Positions 50,110-61,302 of a stretch of DNA of 64,000 nt are shown one piece after another. The DNA is from Kalmanozyma brasiliensis GHG001. Lineage: Eukaryota; Basidiomycota; Ustilaginomycetes; Ustilaginales. Each line of letters opens with the position of its first letter. The first letter of the stretch is position 1. The stretch spans positions 62,001 through 126,000 of the forward strand of contig NW_015961951.1 of assembly GCF_000497045.1 (NCBI RefSeq). The letters are read 5' to 3'. Both the position numbers and the translations under genes were made by a program. The notes under the pieces are model-generated. The model saw only the letters and a program-made list of their open reading frames with translations, did not search any database and was not told where the DNA came from.

Positions 50110-51186
50110 ATTTACGGCCGAACTGGGGTTGCGTGATGAAGCAGTGAGGGGCACAGGGGTTGACGAAGTGGGTGCCAATACCCAATGCCACCACAATGGC
50201 CAGTAGGCAAAGTGGGAGCAAAGCTGCTCGTCGAGATCGGATGCGCAACTCCTGGAGCGATGTCTCGATTCGGCCAAGCCCGCGTCGCCTGGACACTGTG
50301 CTGACTGGCTGGCTGTGCTTGGCTCTCCTCAGCTGACCGGCCATTCGGCTTTGGTCTTGCTGCGATCCAGATCGAGCCGAGCGCAAGAGACAATGAGCCA
50401 CAACCAATCTGATGAGTCGAGTCGGGACTGGCCCATTGTTGTGATGAAGCAAAAAGCGCGGACGGACCAATTACGGTCGAGCGCACGGTCGGAGTTGCAA
50501 ATTCTAGGCCAAAAGTCGGTGCATTTTCGAAACAAAGAAAAACCTGGGTAATCTGGGTCCCCGCCTTTGACTGAATTACAAGCCCACTTTTTGTCTCCTG
50601 TCCCCCGCTGTTGATCCTTTGGCTCGGCTGGGAAGGAGCCAGGCTCTACCCTGCATTTTGTTTTCGTGTGTGGTCTGGCGCCTCGCCTCTGCTTTCTCCA
50701 GATTCGGCCGGCCAATGAGCTCAAGCCACACGCCTCGCCTCCATTCGCGCTCGACTTTGGGGTCCCCATGCGTGTGTGCGCGCTCGCGTGTGGGTTGTGT
50801 TGGTTGATGGCTGGGTTGGCTGGCTGGGTTTGGATGTTTGGCTAAATTTCCCTTGCGCAGGCCAATTTTTTTTCATCAACTGTGGGTTGGTGCCCCTCGT
50901 CTGCATCCCACCTCTGCTTCTTCATTTTTCTTTTCTCTTCATCGCTGCTGACCGCGCTGAGTGGCTGGCTGTCTGGCTTGTCACTCAGCGCAGCGCAGCT
51001 TTTCTGCGCTACAAGCCTGACCAACACCCTCAGTCGCTCACCATCCCTCCCTCCCCCGCCCCTCGCGCTCCATGTCTACATAAACCCCTCACTCCCTCCG
51101 ACAACATCGCTTTCCTTTCCCCCCATCCATCCTCAAGCGCGCCTTCTCTCCATCAAGGCTCCCCTTACCCCACTTCCCCTCTTCTT

Positions 51187-51203
51187 CACACACACACACA
51201 CAC
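51187..51203. repeat. (CA)n run in the hexose transporter leader
   Basis: About eight CA units in the 5' UTR, ending 12 nt before the ATG. Confidence 0.85.
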
Positions 51204-51214
51204 CTCTATTCAAG

Positions 51215-52819
51215 ATGGCTGGTGGTGCTGTCGCCGATGTCGGCGTCACCTCGTCGATCCCCGCCGCTCGCCCCGAGAACTGGAAGCAGTCGATTCCCGC
51301 CATCCTCGTGGCCGCTGCCTCCGCTTTCGGTGGTGTTCTCTTCGGTTATGACACCGGTACCATCTCGGGTCTCCTCGTCATGGACAACTTCAAGGAGACC
51401 TTCGGTCAGCGTATGGCCAACGGCGTCGTTGACCTTACCACCAACGACACCTCGCTCGTTGTTTCCATTCTCTCGGCTGGTACCTTCACCGGTGCTCTCG
51501 CCGGTGCTCCCATCTCGGACATCCTCGGTCGACGATGGGGTATGCAGGTTGCTCTTCTCGTCTTCACCGTCGGTGTGATCATGCAGACCGCCACCACCGA
51601 CCTCGGTGTTTTCATCGGTGGCCGTGTCATTGCCGGTCTCGGTGTCGGTATCCTTTCCACCATTGTCCCCATGTACCAGTCCGAGACCGCTCCCCGATGG
51701 ATCCGTGGTGCCGTCGTCTCCGGCTACCAGTGGGCTATCACCATCGGTCTCCTTTGCGCTTCCCTCGCCTCGTACGGCACTGCCGATCGCCAGGACACTG
51801 GCTCGTGGCGTATCCCCGTTGCCATTCAGTTCGCCTGGGCCATCATCCTCTCTGCCTTCTTCGTCTTCCTCCCTGAGTCGCCTCGATGGCTCGTCAAGAA
51901 GGGCAACCACGAGCGCGCTGCCAAGTCGCTCGCCCGCCTCAACTCGACCGATGCCGACGACCCGGTTGTTCGCTCCGAGCTCTCGGTCATCCAGACCAAC
52001 CTCGACATTGAGCTTACCCACTCCACCGGCTCGTACCTCGACTGCTTCAAGTTCAACGACCGAAAGTACTTCCTTCGCTCGTTCACTGGTATCTTCATCC
52101 AGGCCTTCCAGCAGCTCACCGGTATCAACTTCATCTTCTACTTCGGCACTCGTTTCTCCGCCTCGGCCCTCCCCAACTCGAACCCCTTCATCTTCTCGGT
52201 CATCTACAACGTTGTCAACGTCGTCTCCACCGTTCCCGGCATGTACATGATGGAGCGTCTCGGCCGTCGTAAGCTCCTCATCTGGGGTGCCGTCTGGATG
52301 TGCCTCTGCGAGCTGATCGTTGCCGTCGTTGGTACCACCGTCCCCGTCTCCAACACCTCGGGTGGCAAGACGCTCGTCGCCTTCGTCTGCATCTACATTG
52401 CCGGTTTCGCCGCCACCTGGGGCCCTGCCGCTTGGGTCGTTTGCGGTGAGATCTTCCCCCTGGCCATCCGTGCCAAGGCTCTCTCGCTCTGCACTGCCTC
52501 CAACTGGCTCTGGAACTTCGGTATCGGCTACGCCACCCCTTACCTCGTCGACGAGGGACCGGGCCGCGCTGGTCTTGGCACCAAGGTCTTCTTCATCTGG
52601 ACCGCCACCTGCGCCTGCTGCGCCGTCTTTGCCTACTTCTTCATTTTCGAGACGCGTCTGCTCTCGCTCGAGGAGGTCGACGAGATGTACTCGCAGACCA
52701 CCGCCCTCAAGTCGAGCCGTGCCAACGCCGAGATGCGCGCCCGCCGCTCCGACCTCGAGGGTGCCGTCGCTCCCCCCAAGGACGACGAGCTCGCCACCCA
52801 CGACGAGAAGAAGAACTAA
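51215..52819 (+). CDS. hxt1: Hexose transporter of the major facilitator superfamily (Hxt1-like)
   Basis: 534 residues from ATG 51215; the frame is open upstream through a C/T-rich leader but the family begins here. Twelve membrane segments are expected. Signature motifs are GVLFGYDTGTISG in TM1, GRRWG after TM2, GRVIAGLGVGILSTIVPMY, PESPRWLVKKG, QQLTGINFIFYFGT in TM7, ERLGRRKLLIWG and FFIFETRLLSLEEVDEMY. The C-terminal tail is short and charged, so no long sensor-type tail is seen. It would import glucose and related hexoses across the plasma membrane. Codon use is extremely biased (C-ending), predicting strong expression. In Ustilago maydis, Hxt1 is a high-affinity hexose carrier needed for full plant infection; orthology is likely but not proved. 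Confidence 0.9.
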   Translation: MAGGAVADVGVTSSIPAARPENWKQSIPAILVAAASAFGGVLFGYDTGTISGLLVMDNFKETFGQRMANGVVDLTTNDTSLVVSILSAGTFTGALAGAPISDILGRRWGMQVALLVFTVGVIMQTATTDLGVFIGGRVIAGLGVGILSTIVPMYQSETAPRWIRGAVVSGYQWAITIGLLCASLASYGTADRQDTGSWRIPVAIQFAWAIILSAFFVFLPESPRWLVKKGNHERAAKSLARLNSTDADDPVVRSELSVIQTNLDIELTHSTGSYLDCFKFNDRKYFLRSFTGIFIQAFQQLTGINFIFYFGTRFSASALPNSNPFIFSVIYNVVNVVSTVPGMYMMERLGRRKLLIWGAVWMCLCELIVAVVGTTVPVSNTSGGKTLVAFVCIYIAGFAATWGPAAWVVCGEIFPLAIRAKALSLCTASNWLWNFGIGYATPYLVDEGPGRAGLGTKVFFIWTATCACCAVFAYFFIFETRLLSLEEVDEMYSQTTALKSSRANAEMRARRSDLEGAVAPPKDDELATHDEKKN

Positions 52820-54560
52820 GTTTCTCTCTTCCACTCGGAGGATCTCCACACTCAAAATGATTTGATCTGGTGATCATTTCATCATACACTGTCACGGATT
52901 CATGAACTGTACTTGTCATCCATGTTTTACCACCCGTCAAAACGTGTCCAGCTCCCCAAGGGGCGGCGCACGCTAGCAATCACGAATACCCATTACGCTA
53001 CTCATACATTTGTTTGAATGACCGGTTTTGGCCCCGAGTAGTTTGCCCTGAGTCTGCCGATGACAGATTCTCATCACGCTGTCTCTGAATGATGTGTTCT
53101 CTTTGAGAGATGTTCGGTACTTGAAGCTACGATCCCCCTCTGTTGGAGGCGATGCATCTGGCTCGCTGCCACAAGCGCCAAACAGGTCGTTCCAGCGAAA
53201 GCGGCTGATTCACGGGATCGCAACCCCACGAGGTCACCTCAGTCTCGTGTCCACTAGCCTCGCTCATTCCTTGGGCGACTGCAGTCCTCGTTCAATCCCA
53301 TGCTGGCGCGCGTGTTGGCGAGCCAACTACCTCCGCGTCTGACGTCCTAGATCGCTCCACGCTCCAATGACTTGCTCAAAGAGTGCGTCTTGCGCTGTGG
53401 TATCGTACTTGCATCTTGCATCAGCCGTACCATCGTAGTGTGTGATTCGGAGGGCTTCGCAGCTTAGCTCAGAGTCGACTCTTGCTTTGCGTTCGGAGTA
53501 TGCGTATTCACTGGTCTTGTGAACCTTCTCGGCGTGGGGCAAACCCCGAGTCGGCATGAGTCGGCATCCTTTCCTTTCCCTGACAGTTTCTTTCGTCCGT
53601 GAGCAATTTTCCTCTGAGTCTGCAGAAATGCATACTAGGACCTCTCTCTGTCGCCTCGGTTGGAGATGTTCATGCATCGCTGATACACATTCAAGGTGTC
53701 TCTCCGTCGCATCTTGCTATTGTATCTCACAAAGAGGGTGAGTTGCTCAGGATCGACCTCGCCATTTTTGGTGCTCACCCGCTTCTCATGCGCGCGCCAT
53801 ACTTTTGCAACCGTGCTCTCTTCCTTGTCTTTATCAACCTTTCCTCTGGCCACACGGCTACCAGGGCTTTGTGTCCACTAAATTCGCTTTATCATGGCGA
53901 TTTGCTCGTCCGCCGAGCAGCTAGCGTTGAGTCAACTCGCTTGACCTCCCCCCAACTTAGCATGTGACCCACTTGGTTTGTCCACTCGAGTCGGCGTTCG
54001 CTCTTGCCTCGAGCGAGTGCTCTCCCATTCAGTCGATGAGTCGCATCCTCGCACTCGACAGCCCGACTTTGAGCACTGCCATCAGCTGATTGTGGCGCTT
54101 GTTCAACACTGCGCGGTCGACGCCTCGTAGGCTTGATCGAGGTAGAGCTTGCCCCGCACCGCATCTCGTGACATCACCAAGGTTTACGTTCTAGCTCTCG
54201 CTGCTGCAAATAGGGGTTATCGTCACACCCAGGCCAGGAACGCGATTCGCATCGTTGAGCCTATGCACTTTTCGACGTTCGCCGTGTTCTCCGCGGCAGT
54301 CCGCCCCGGCTCCATTGCTCCAGCCCACGTCTTTGCACATGCCGACCGTTGCGCTCGTCATCACGACGCTCGTCACGAGTCGTCCTGGTCAGCAGGGGTG
54401 ACACACTTGACACCGCCGTTTGTTCCGCTTCTCAGGACCCCACCGGCACAGTCGAAGCTCGTTACGCAGCTTCGCCCAATCGTCACACACCGGTTCGTTC
54501 ATCGCTCTGGAAGCACTCATTTGCAGTTTCAACCGGTTTTGCACCATTGTATGCGGCTGT
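52820..54560. other. Convergent region after the hexose transporter
   Basis: 1741 nt between the transporter stop and the stop of the MED1-TRM9 gene (minus). No gene was recognised; frames of up to 142 codons on both strands look random. Confidence 0.4.
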
Positions 54561-57500
54561 TCACTCGGCCCACCTGACCTGCCACACGCCCCACCAATTG
54601 CCCCTCTCCCATCCACCGCATTCCCTCACCACCCGCACCTTTTCGAGGGCACCACCACGTCGGTGTACAGCCGGCATACTAGCCGCCGCCTCCGCGACAA
54701 GCGTCTCGAGCTCGCCCGCGCAAAACATGTGGTAGTAGCGGTTGTACACGGGTCTCTCTTCTTCCACCTTTTTCTCGGGCGCGGGCGGGTTGACGTCGAG
54801 CTTCTCGAGTCCCGTCTGGATCTCCTCTGCGCTCGAAATCTTGTCCTTCCTCTTCGCCTTGGCCGCCGGCGCTCCCTTCGCCTTCGGCGGTTTCGGTTTG
54901 GACAACACCCAAGGCACCAACACATCCTGCTCCTCCCCCAAGGAGCTGTACGACACCAAGCGGTCTTTGCTCTTGCTGTGATTCGGATCGTCGATCTCCT
55001 TCCCACCGGTGCCCTGAAATTGACGTTTGCCTTCGTCGCCCTGCTCGAGCGCCCAGACGAAGATCAGAAATCGACCGGTACCACTGCCGGTCATCCGTGG
55101 ATCGCTACTCGCTCCTCCAGTAGAATCGCTGCTGGCGGCGTCAGAGGGCGCGAGCAGTCGGATGAGCTCCTGCACACTCGCCATGCGCCGCTCGCGCGTG
55201 CTGAAATGATGGATAGTGGCAATGCTGATGGCGTAATCGAAAACACCTGCCCGAAGAGAGCAGGCGAGCGCGTCACCCACCGTCACTTCGTGTCTCGCGT
55301 TCGGCTGTGCCGATGGAAAGTTGTGTTGCGCCAGCCCAACTAGGTTGCTCGAGCGGTCGACACCGAGTGTCAGAAGGCTGTTCTCCCCGTCCCCGCCCGA
55401 AGTGAGGATGGATCGGATGGGAAGATACTTGCCATTCCCACAACCTAGATCCGCACCCAGGCTGCCTGGCGGGACGGTCGACAGGAATGCCGGGATCAAT
55501 GGCCACGGTTTGTATCGCGTATTGCTGAAATGCGGCGCGATCGTCTCGTAGATCCTGTGTGCAGGCGAAACGTCGGGTCAGTCTGTGATGGATGGTTGGA
55601 GATTTGGTGAGGAGAGGGAGACTACGCACTTACGCATGGACGTTCTGCTGCTCGTAATCCAGCGGGTTGAAGCCATTCTCCTGCGCTGTTGGCTTCTGCA
55701 GGTTGAGACTGAGTGACTGTGCCGCCCAATCAACGAGGCCGATGACCACGTCTTCTAGCGAGGACAGGTCGGTCAGTTTGGCGATGATGCTCTGTGCCTC
55801 AGGGGAATCGCTGTCGAGACGGGCTTCTTTGTCCGACGACTCGGGTCGAGCGACAGCGGAGAGCAGCCACCCCGACTCGGATGTGCGCTTGGAGGGCGAG
55901 ATGGTCGCGTCGAAGGCGACGGTGGCGCCAGTGTCCGCCAGCACCCGGAAGGCGAGCCGAAGGCTGAGGTTCTGTTGCGACTCGTCTGTCGCGCCTTGGA
56001 TCGGTGTGTGGAAAGCAAGCGTCACGGGAATCTTGCTGCCAGCACCATTCGATCCAGAGGAGAGGAGATCGTCGAGCGACAGATCATCTGCCTTGCCATT
56101 GGCGACTTCTGCAGTCGTTTCACTGGTAGCGATCGCCGAGTGCATGAGCTCCGTCACCTTGACTTCGTCCCTCAGCACCTCGATTGCGGCAAAGAGCCGA
56201 GCCAGAGTCGACCCTCCTTTGCGTGTGGCATCGCTCTCGTCCATGGCATCGATACCCGATGCAGGGGAGAGAAGAGGCAGCGAATCGATCACCAGCCCTT
56301 GCTCCTGGGTGCTGCGGACGCTCTCGATGGTCTGTGCCAGTGTGAAGGTGCATCGCGTGGGTCTGCGTGCATCCTGCGAAGCGCGCTGAGACCACGATGC
56401 GGCAAGTACGTCTTCGAACCACGTTGCGCCTGATGGAGCTGCTGGCGCAGCGGCGGTATTGTGGGGAGGAGTTTGCTTGAGGTTGCAGATCGACGCGAGC
56501 TTGGCCGCTGTTGGCCTCGAGACCACCACAGGCGGGTCGAGCCGCACGATAAAGTGCAAAGGGATGCGTTTCTTTGCGTCGACCGGAGACGGTACAGAGC
56601 CGAGGTGCTTGGCTGGGTCGGAGGCGGCGGACGCGCTCAAGAGATCCTGCGCGGCCTGTGACAGAGGGAATGATGGCGTGGTCGCATAAGCAAGCGTCTG
56701 CTCGGCAGTGGGAAGGTCCAAAGCCTGGACGCCGAGCGACAGCGTGTAGTCCTGCTTCGACGTTGGATCGTGCGCAAAGACAGCGTGTAGGAACGGTCTC
56801 GACTCGTGCAGCTTATGCACACCGTGTCCGCCGTCCAGCATGCTTGCGGAGGATGAAGCAGCTTCAGCGTCGGACACGCGTTTCGCAGCGACGGAGAGGT
56901 TCTGCATAGCGGCGAAGAGGTCGGTGGATCTTGAGCCTTCGGAGGCGGCCTCGCTTGCCCTGGCCTCGAGGTCGTCGAGAACCAGCAGCTCATTGAGATT
57001 GCTCGTCCAATTTGTTAACGCTCGAGCGACCACGGTCCTGTCTTGTTGGAGTGCGCTCGATGCTGCAGGTCCGAAGAGCTTATCCGCGATCAGTTGGACA
57101 TCACGCTCGAGGACGGCGCCAAGTCGAGGATCGCGAGCGTGTTGCGGATCTGGCGAGTCGGTTGCGTAAGAGAGCTTGAGCTTTGCTTTCGGACGGAATC
57201 CTCCGAGCGCGCTGTCCTTGACGACGTGCAGCTCGATATCGATGACGAGAATCTTTGCTCCCAATGTCAGCGTGTGAGTTAGAACATCGCTGGGTGACGA
57301 TCTCGTAGGCGCTGCTGCATCTGGTGATGGCTCAGAGAAGGTCTCGAGACCGAGAGACTTTGCTGTGCTGTCGAGGGTTTCGCACAGAGCCGCCAAAGTT
57401 TGCAGCGCCGCCTCCCAGCTCGAGGTTGGTTGCTCGACTGTGCTTGGCAAGAAGACGCCCGTTTGAAGCTGCCGCGGAAATGACAGTGACGCGCTGGGCC

Positions 57501-58002
57501 GAGTGGCTGCGCTGTTGGTTGGACGATCGGCCGACTTGATCGGAGCAATGGAATGCGCAAGTGCGGCAGTGTGCGTCGACGTCTCTGTCAGCAGCGAGAT
57601 GTATCGCCGCAGCTGATTCGATGCGGTTGGGTCTGATACAGCTTGTTGTGCTGAGTATGAGGACTGCTGTGACTTGAGAGCAGGATTCGTCGCTGCAAAC
57701 TGCGAGAGAGAGTGTCGGATCTGAGCGATAAGTTGACGATACTGGTCACGAGACAGTCGGCCGTCGGAAGTCGAAGCCGAGTAGAGAGACTGGAGCGCCG
57801 AGTTGAGTGGGTGCAGCTGAGTGGATGCTTCCGATTGGTGGTTGAGGCTATTCTTGGCCTCGAATAGAGGGTCAAAGAGCGACGGTCCCGCTGTCGGCGC
57901 TTCCGTAGCTGTTGATGAGGTGGTCGGGAGGGCCGAGGTCGAGGCTTCGGCTGCTGACTCGCCTGCAGTAGCTAGGCTGCCCGTGACCGGATCAGATGAC
58001 AT
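54561..58002 (-). CDS. MED1-TRM9: Composite gene: MED1-like Mediator subunit spliced in frame to tRNA methyltransferase TRM9
   Basis: Exons 55634-58002 and 54561-55554 (minus) join to 1120 residues across a 79-nt intron with GTAAGT donor, ACTGAC branch-like motif and CAG acceptor. Residues 1-789 look like Mediator MED1: LAALCETLDSTAKSLGLE, GAKILVIDIELHVV, and FIVRLDPPVVVSRPTAAKLA resembling the conserved P-x-P-V-S-R region. The end of exon 1 (YEQQNVHA) spliced to IYETIAPHFSNTRYKPWP recreates the conserved TRM9 N-terminus. The methyltransferase follows (GADLGCGNGKYL at 823-834, ISIATIHHFSTRERR, FVWALEQG, DVLVPWVLSKP, RYYHMFCAGELE and C-terminal ERGNWWGVWQV). TRM9 completes wobble-uridine modification in tRNA with Trm112. 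No in-frame ATG lies within 150 residues of the TRM9 start. If the intron is kept, translation stops at a TAA inside the donor, giving MED1 alone (790 residues). Confidence 0.75.
55555..55633 (-). other. Intron joining the MED1-like and TRM9 frames
   Basis: 79 nt; donor GTAAGT, branch-like ACTGAC, acceptor ACACAG. The exon phases (2 then completing G) keep the frame exactly: 2369 + 994 nt = 3363, divisible by 3. Confidence 0.75.
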
Positions 58003-58391
58003 CTTCGTAGTGTCCTGACTCCCACGCCTGCGCTCAGAGATGGATGCGGATGTGATGCGTCATAGAGGAGGGAGAGCATGTCAATGCGAAGAAGAAAGCT
58101 TGGCCCTCCGCTTTTTGTTTCCGTGTTCCGAAATTGGCTGGCCCCGTATCGCGTCCGTGCATGGCCGAGACCAACACACACTGCCTCGATACTTAGCCGA
58201 CACCATCCATCCTCTCAATCATCAACAATCTCTCGCAGGCGCACAATCGTCTCTGTTCAGCTGACTCCCACCTTATAGGAAAAGGTCTTGTTCTGTTGAA
58301 CTTGCAGCATCCGGATTGCTCGAAACCGAAGGAATCTTGCGGTGGAACAGCCAAGCGGAACACCTATTGCGCACAGCGTGCATCACGAGCA
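58003..58391. promoter_or_regulatory. Divergent intergenic region, MED1-TRM9 / DCAF7
   Basis: 389 nt between divergent starts, a presumed shared promoter. Nothing else was seen. Confidence 0.5.
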
Positions 58392-60098
58392 ATGCCTCAA
58401 ACAGCAGAATACAAGGCCGCATGGCCCGTCTTTGCGCTAGCATGGTCCAATCATCCGTCCACTTCTTCTTCTTCGTCACATCACCCGCGCAACCCATCCG
58501 GATCAGCGCGCTACATTCCATCCTCACCCTCCCCACTCGGGCGACAGGACGAATACGACGGGCCACCACCTTCCTCTTCCACCCCGGGTCCACCAGACAG
58601 CGCACGCATCGCCGTCGGCTCCTTTGTCGAGCAGTACACCAACCGCATCCAGATCCTCGGCTTCGACCAACGCGACTCCTCCTCCCTTTCACTCCTGGCC
58701 GATGCATCACATCCGTATCCACCAACAAAGCTGGGCTTCCAACCATCGACATTGTTCGATGCGTCATCCAGCGAACGGAGGGATGCGTCACTCGAGAGGG
58801 AGCGGAGTGCAGGCGAGCGAGGCTATGCATCTCCCACGACCAAGCTCGCAAAACGAGGTAGCTGGGGTGCCAAAGTCCGCAACTCGCTCGAGGGCGAATC
58901 TGGCGGCCTACCAGACCACTATCCGGATCGCGAACTGCTCGCATCCACAGCAGATTGTCTGCGCATCTGGGAGATCTATCGCAACGAATATGCCGACTCG
59001 TACCAGTCTAACTACGTTGGCGGTCAGGAAGCAGGTGGACAATTACCCTTCTCATTACGCGAAAAGAGCGTCCTGGCACATTCGAAGAACACCAAGTCGC
59101 CGCCAGCACCGCTGACCAGCTTTTCGTGGAACACGCCCTCGCCCAATCTCATTGTGACGTCTTCGATCGACACGACGTGTACCATCTGGGACCTGCCGAC
59201 GCGGACAGCGCTGACGCAGCTCATTGCGCACGACCGCGAGGTGTACGATGTCGACTGGTGTCCTGGTTCTGCGGACGTTTTCGCGTCTGTTGGCGCCGAC
59301 GGCTCGGTCCGCGTGTTCGACCTGCGGAGCCTCGAGCACTCGACCATCATCTACGAGACGGGTACTGCGCCGTCAACAGAGTCGCGGCCAGGGACGAGCA
59401 TGTCTACTTCGTCGCGCGCCACTTCGACCCGGAGCGTTCCGGCAGCGCCATTGCTCCGCATCGCATTCAATCCATGGGACGCTAACTACCTCGCCACATT
59501 CCACCTCGAATCCGACTCTGTGCAGATCTTGGACGTTCGTGCGCCTGGCTCACCAATCCTTGAGCTCCGAGGGCATAGTGCGGCAGTAAACGCTATTGCA
59601 TGGGGCCCGCCGAGCGTGGGCGCAGGCGTCCTGGGTCCAAGCAAAGGCATGGTCTGCAGCGCCGCCGATGACGCCCAGGTCTTGGTCTACGATCTTGCTT
59701 CGACGACCCTGCGCACCGCCTCCGCTCAAGGCAGGCGCAGTAGAAACGGTCACACTCCCTCTCCCGCTCCTACCCTCGGCAGCTTTGGCGGAACAGCGAG
59801 TCCTGCGCCCACAAGCATCGCGGGCAGCATCGGCATTGGCGCCGAAATCCCCTTCCTCGCGTACACAACGCCGAACCAGGAGATGGTCAACAATGTGAGC
59901 TGGCTAAGGGCGGGTGGTGGAGGTCTGCCACCCGGTGTCGGAGGCTTTGCCGGCGGTGGGGGAAGCAAAAGTGTGGCACAGGAATGGAACGAGTTCACGG
60001 CAGGGAGTCAAGGCAGCGGGACGGGCGGGTTTGCTCCTCATGACTCGGATTGGATCGCCATGGCTAGCGGAAGCTCTGTACGTGCGCTCAAGGTGTAG
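58392..60098 (+). CDS. DCAF7: WD40 protein of the DCAF7/WDR68 (TTG1/Han11) family
   Basis: 568 residues from ATG 58392 ([19 protein letters not shown]); the frame is open further upstream only from a non-ATG codon. The family order is complete: [148 protein letters not shown] and final [20 protein letters not shown]7 is a scaffold for DYRK/HIPK kinases and a Cul4-Ddb1 receptor; in fungi its role is less clear. Three Ser/Gly-rich insertions make it longer than the roughly 340 residues of animal homologues. Confidence 0.88.
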   Translation: MPQTAEYKAAWPVFALAWSNHPSTSSSSSHHPRNPSGSARYIPSSPSPLGRQDEYDGPPPSSSTPGPPDSARIAVGSFVEQYTNRIQILGFDQRDSSSLSLLADASHPYPPTKLGFQPSTLFDASSSERRDASLERERSAGERGYASPTTKLAKRGSWGAKVRNSLEGESGGLPDHYPDRELLASTADCLRIWEIYRNEYADSYQSNYVGGQEAGGQLPFSLREKSVLAHSKNTKSPPAPLTSFSWNTPSPNLIVTSSIDTTCTIWDLPTRTALTQLIAHDREVYDVDWCPGSADVFASVGADGSVRVFDLRSLEHSTIIYETGTAPSTESRPGTSMSTSSRATSTRSVPAAPLLRIAFNPWDANYLATFHLESDSVQILDVRAPGSPILELRGHSAAVNAIAWGPPSVGAGVLGPSKGMVCSAADDAQVLVYDLASTTLRTASAQGRRSRNGHTPSPAPTLGSFGGTASPAPTSIAGSIGIGAEIPFLAYTTPNQEMVNNVSWLRAGGGGLPPGVGGFAGGGGSKSVAQEWNEFTAGSQGSGTGGFAPHDSDWIAMASGSSVRALKV

Positions 60099-60171
60099 CT
60101 GCTCAATGGCAGGTGACGGCGACTCGAACAGTGACTGGAGAGTGTGATGTTTCTTCAATTCCATTTGTTGC

Positions 60172-61302
60172 CTAGCCACAAGTGATATCGGGGTAGACGT
60201 CGAACTTCCTCTGCGTGCTGATGGGGATGTTCTTCCTTGTCTCGCTCACCTCCTGTGGATCCAATGTGAAGAAGAGCGTGTCCTCCGCCTCTGCGAGTTT
60301 GGCCTTGACATCGCCGAGCGGGCCGACGACGGTCGAATGCCCCCATGCGGGATAGGCTTTCTCGCCCTCCCTCCAGCCGTCCTTCTCGCCGAGCGTACCG
60401 TCCTGTGCCGCCTGGCTTGGGCGAGCGGGGCTGCATCCGAGCGTATACACCTGGTTGTCCGTCGCCCTCCCCCTCAGCAGCAACTCCCAGCTCACCGGGC
60501 CCGTAGTGGTGTTGAATGCGCCAGGGTAGATGATGCATCCTGCGCCCAACCTGCCTGCGATCATGGCCGGCTCTGGGAAGCGCAGATCGTAACAAATACC
60601 CAGCCCAAATCGACCCAAGCTGCAGTCGAAGACCGTCACCCTGTCGCCTCCCGACAGCGTCTCGCTCTCCTGGAACGTCATCTTGCCCGGAATATCAATG
60701 TCGAAAAGATGCAATTTGCGATGAATGCTGATGAGTTGACCTTGCTCGTTGAATACGCAGGATGAGTTGTAGATGTTGCCGGTCAGATCGTCGCGTTCGG
60801 GGACGCTGCCGCCAACCAGCACGATCTTCGCCTCGCGCGCCGTCTCGGAAAGCATTTTGAGACTGGGCGAGAGCTTTTGCAGACGCTCGTCGATATCAAC
60901 GGGCTTTCCGATACCTTTTTCGCGAGCGAGATTGGAGGTGGCGCTTGGGTCAGTGGACGAATCGATTGTCCATCGAATCTCCTCTTTGCCCTTACCCATG
61001 CGGGGGAGCGCGGAGGGAAGCGGCTTCTTGATCTTCTGGTAAGCACCGCCGAACGACTCGGCATACTCGGCAAAGTACTTGACGCCATAAGGCGAGTTGA
61101 AGCATTCAGGAAGCACGACCATGCCAACGGGCGCCGTCAGGGACGGGGACGAGGAGGAGGAAGCCGAGGGTCGGACAGCAGCGGCACGAAGGACCGCATC
61201 GCGAGCGCGCTTGAGGTTGAAGGCTTTGTCGAACGAGGTGGAGCCCAGCTGGATCAGTGCGACCGAGGTCTTCTGAAGGGAGAGAGTGGGTGCTGTCGAC
61301 AT
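60172..61302 (-). CDS. NIT2: Omega-amidase / nitrilase-family protein (NIT2-like)
   Basis: 376 residues from ATG 61302 (MSTAPTLSLQKTSVALIQLG). The nitrilase triad is complete: Glu in LPECFNSPYG, Lys in HRKLHLFDIDIPGK and Cys in GICYDLRFPE. YPGAFNTTTGPVSWELL and DNQVYTLGCSPAR fix it to the NIT2 branch, which hydrolyses alpha-ketoglutaramate and alpha-ketosuccinamate. An insertion of about 50 residues, rich in Lys/Pro/Ser, sits between YAESFGGA and SLKMLSETARE; animal NIT2 lacks it. The frame is open further upstream only from a non-ATG codon. Confidence 0.92.
   Translation of the reverse strand: MSTAPTLSLQKTSVALIQLGSTSFDKAFNLKRARDAVLRAAAVRPSASSSSSPSLTAPVGMVVLPECFNSPYGVKYFAEYAESFGGAYQKIKKPLPSALPRMGKGKEEIRWTIDSSTDPSATSNLAREKGIGKPVDIDERLQKLSPSLKMLSETAREAKIVLVGGSVPERDDLTGNIYNSSCVFNEQGQLISIHRKLHLFDIDIPGKMTFQESETLSGGDRVTVFDCSLGRFGLGICYDLRFPEPAMIAGRLGAGCIIYPGAFNTTTGPVSWELLLRGRATDNQVYTLGCSPARPSQAAQDGTLGEKDGWREGEKAYPAWGHSTVVGPLGDVKAKLAEAEDTLFFTLDPQEVSETRKNIPISTQRKFDVYPDITCG

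Larger units (their letters stand above)
47189..51214. other. 4-kb region without a supportable gene, upstream of the hexose transporter
   Basis: 4026 nt between two plus-strand genes. Overlapping open frames of up to 205 codons occur on both strands, but none has a recognisable family or the strong codon bias of neighbouring genes. It contains a C10 run (47811-47820), an A9 run (47872-47880), two perfect CCCCGCGGGG palindromes (48592, 50100), a CCCCGGGG palindrome (48703) and several other GCGGGG motifs. The last 450 nt are C/T-rich and form the transporter's promoter and leader. A non-coding RNA or decayed repeat cannot be excluded. Confidence 0.4.

Noticed and set aside
51206..52855. 549-codon open frame antisense to the hexose transporter
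   Set aside because: It mirrors the transporter's extreme C-ending codon bias, which removes antisense stops. Its protein is Gly/Asp/Glu-rich low complexity without any family.
53270..53310. CGTTCAATCCC B-box-like motif
   Set aside because: No paired T-stem and no A box or acceptor stem in range.
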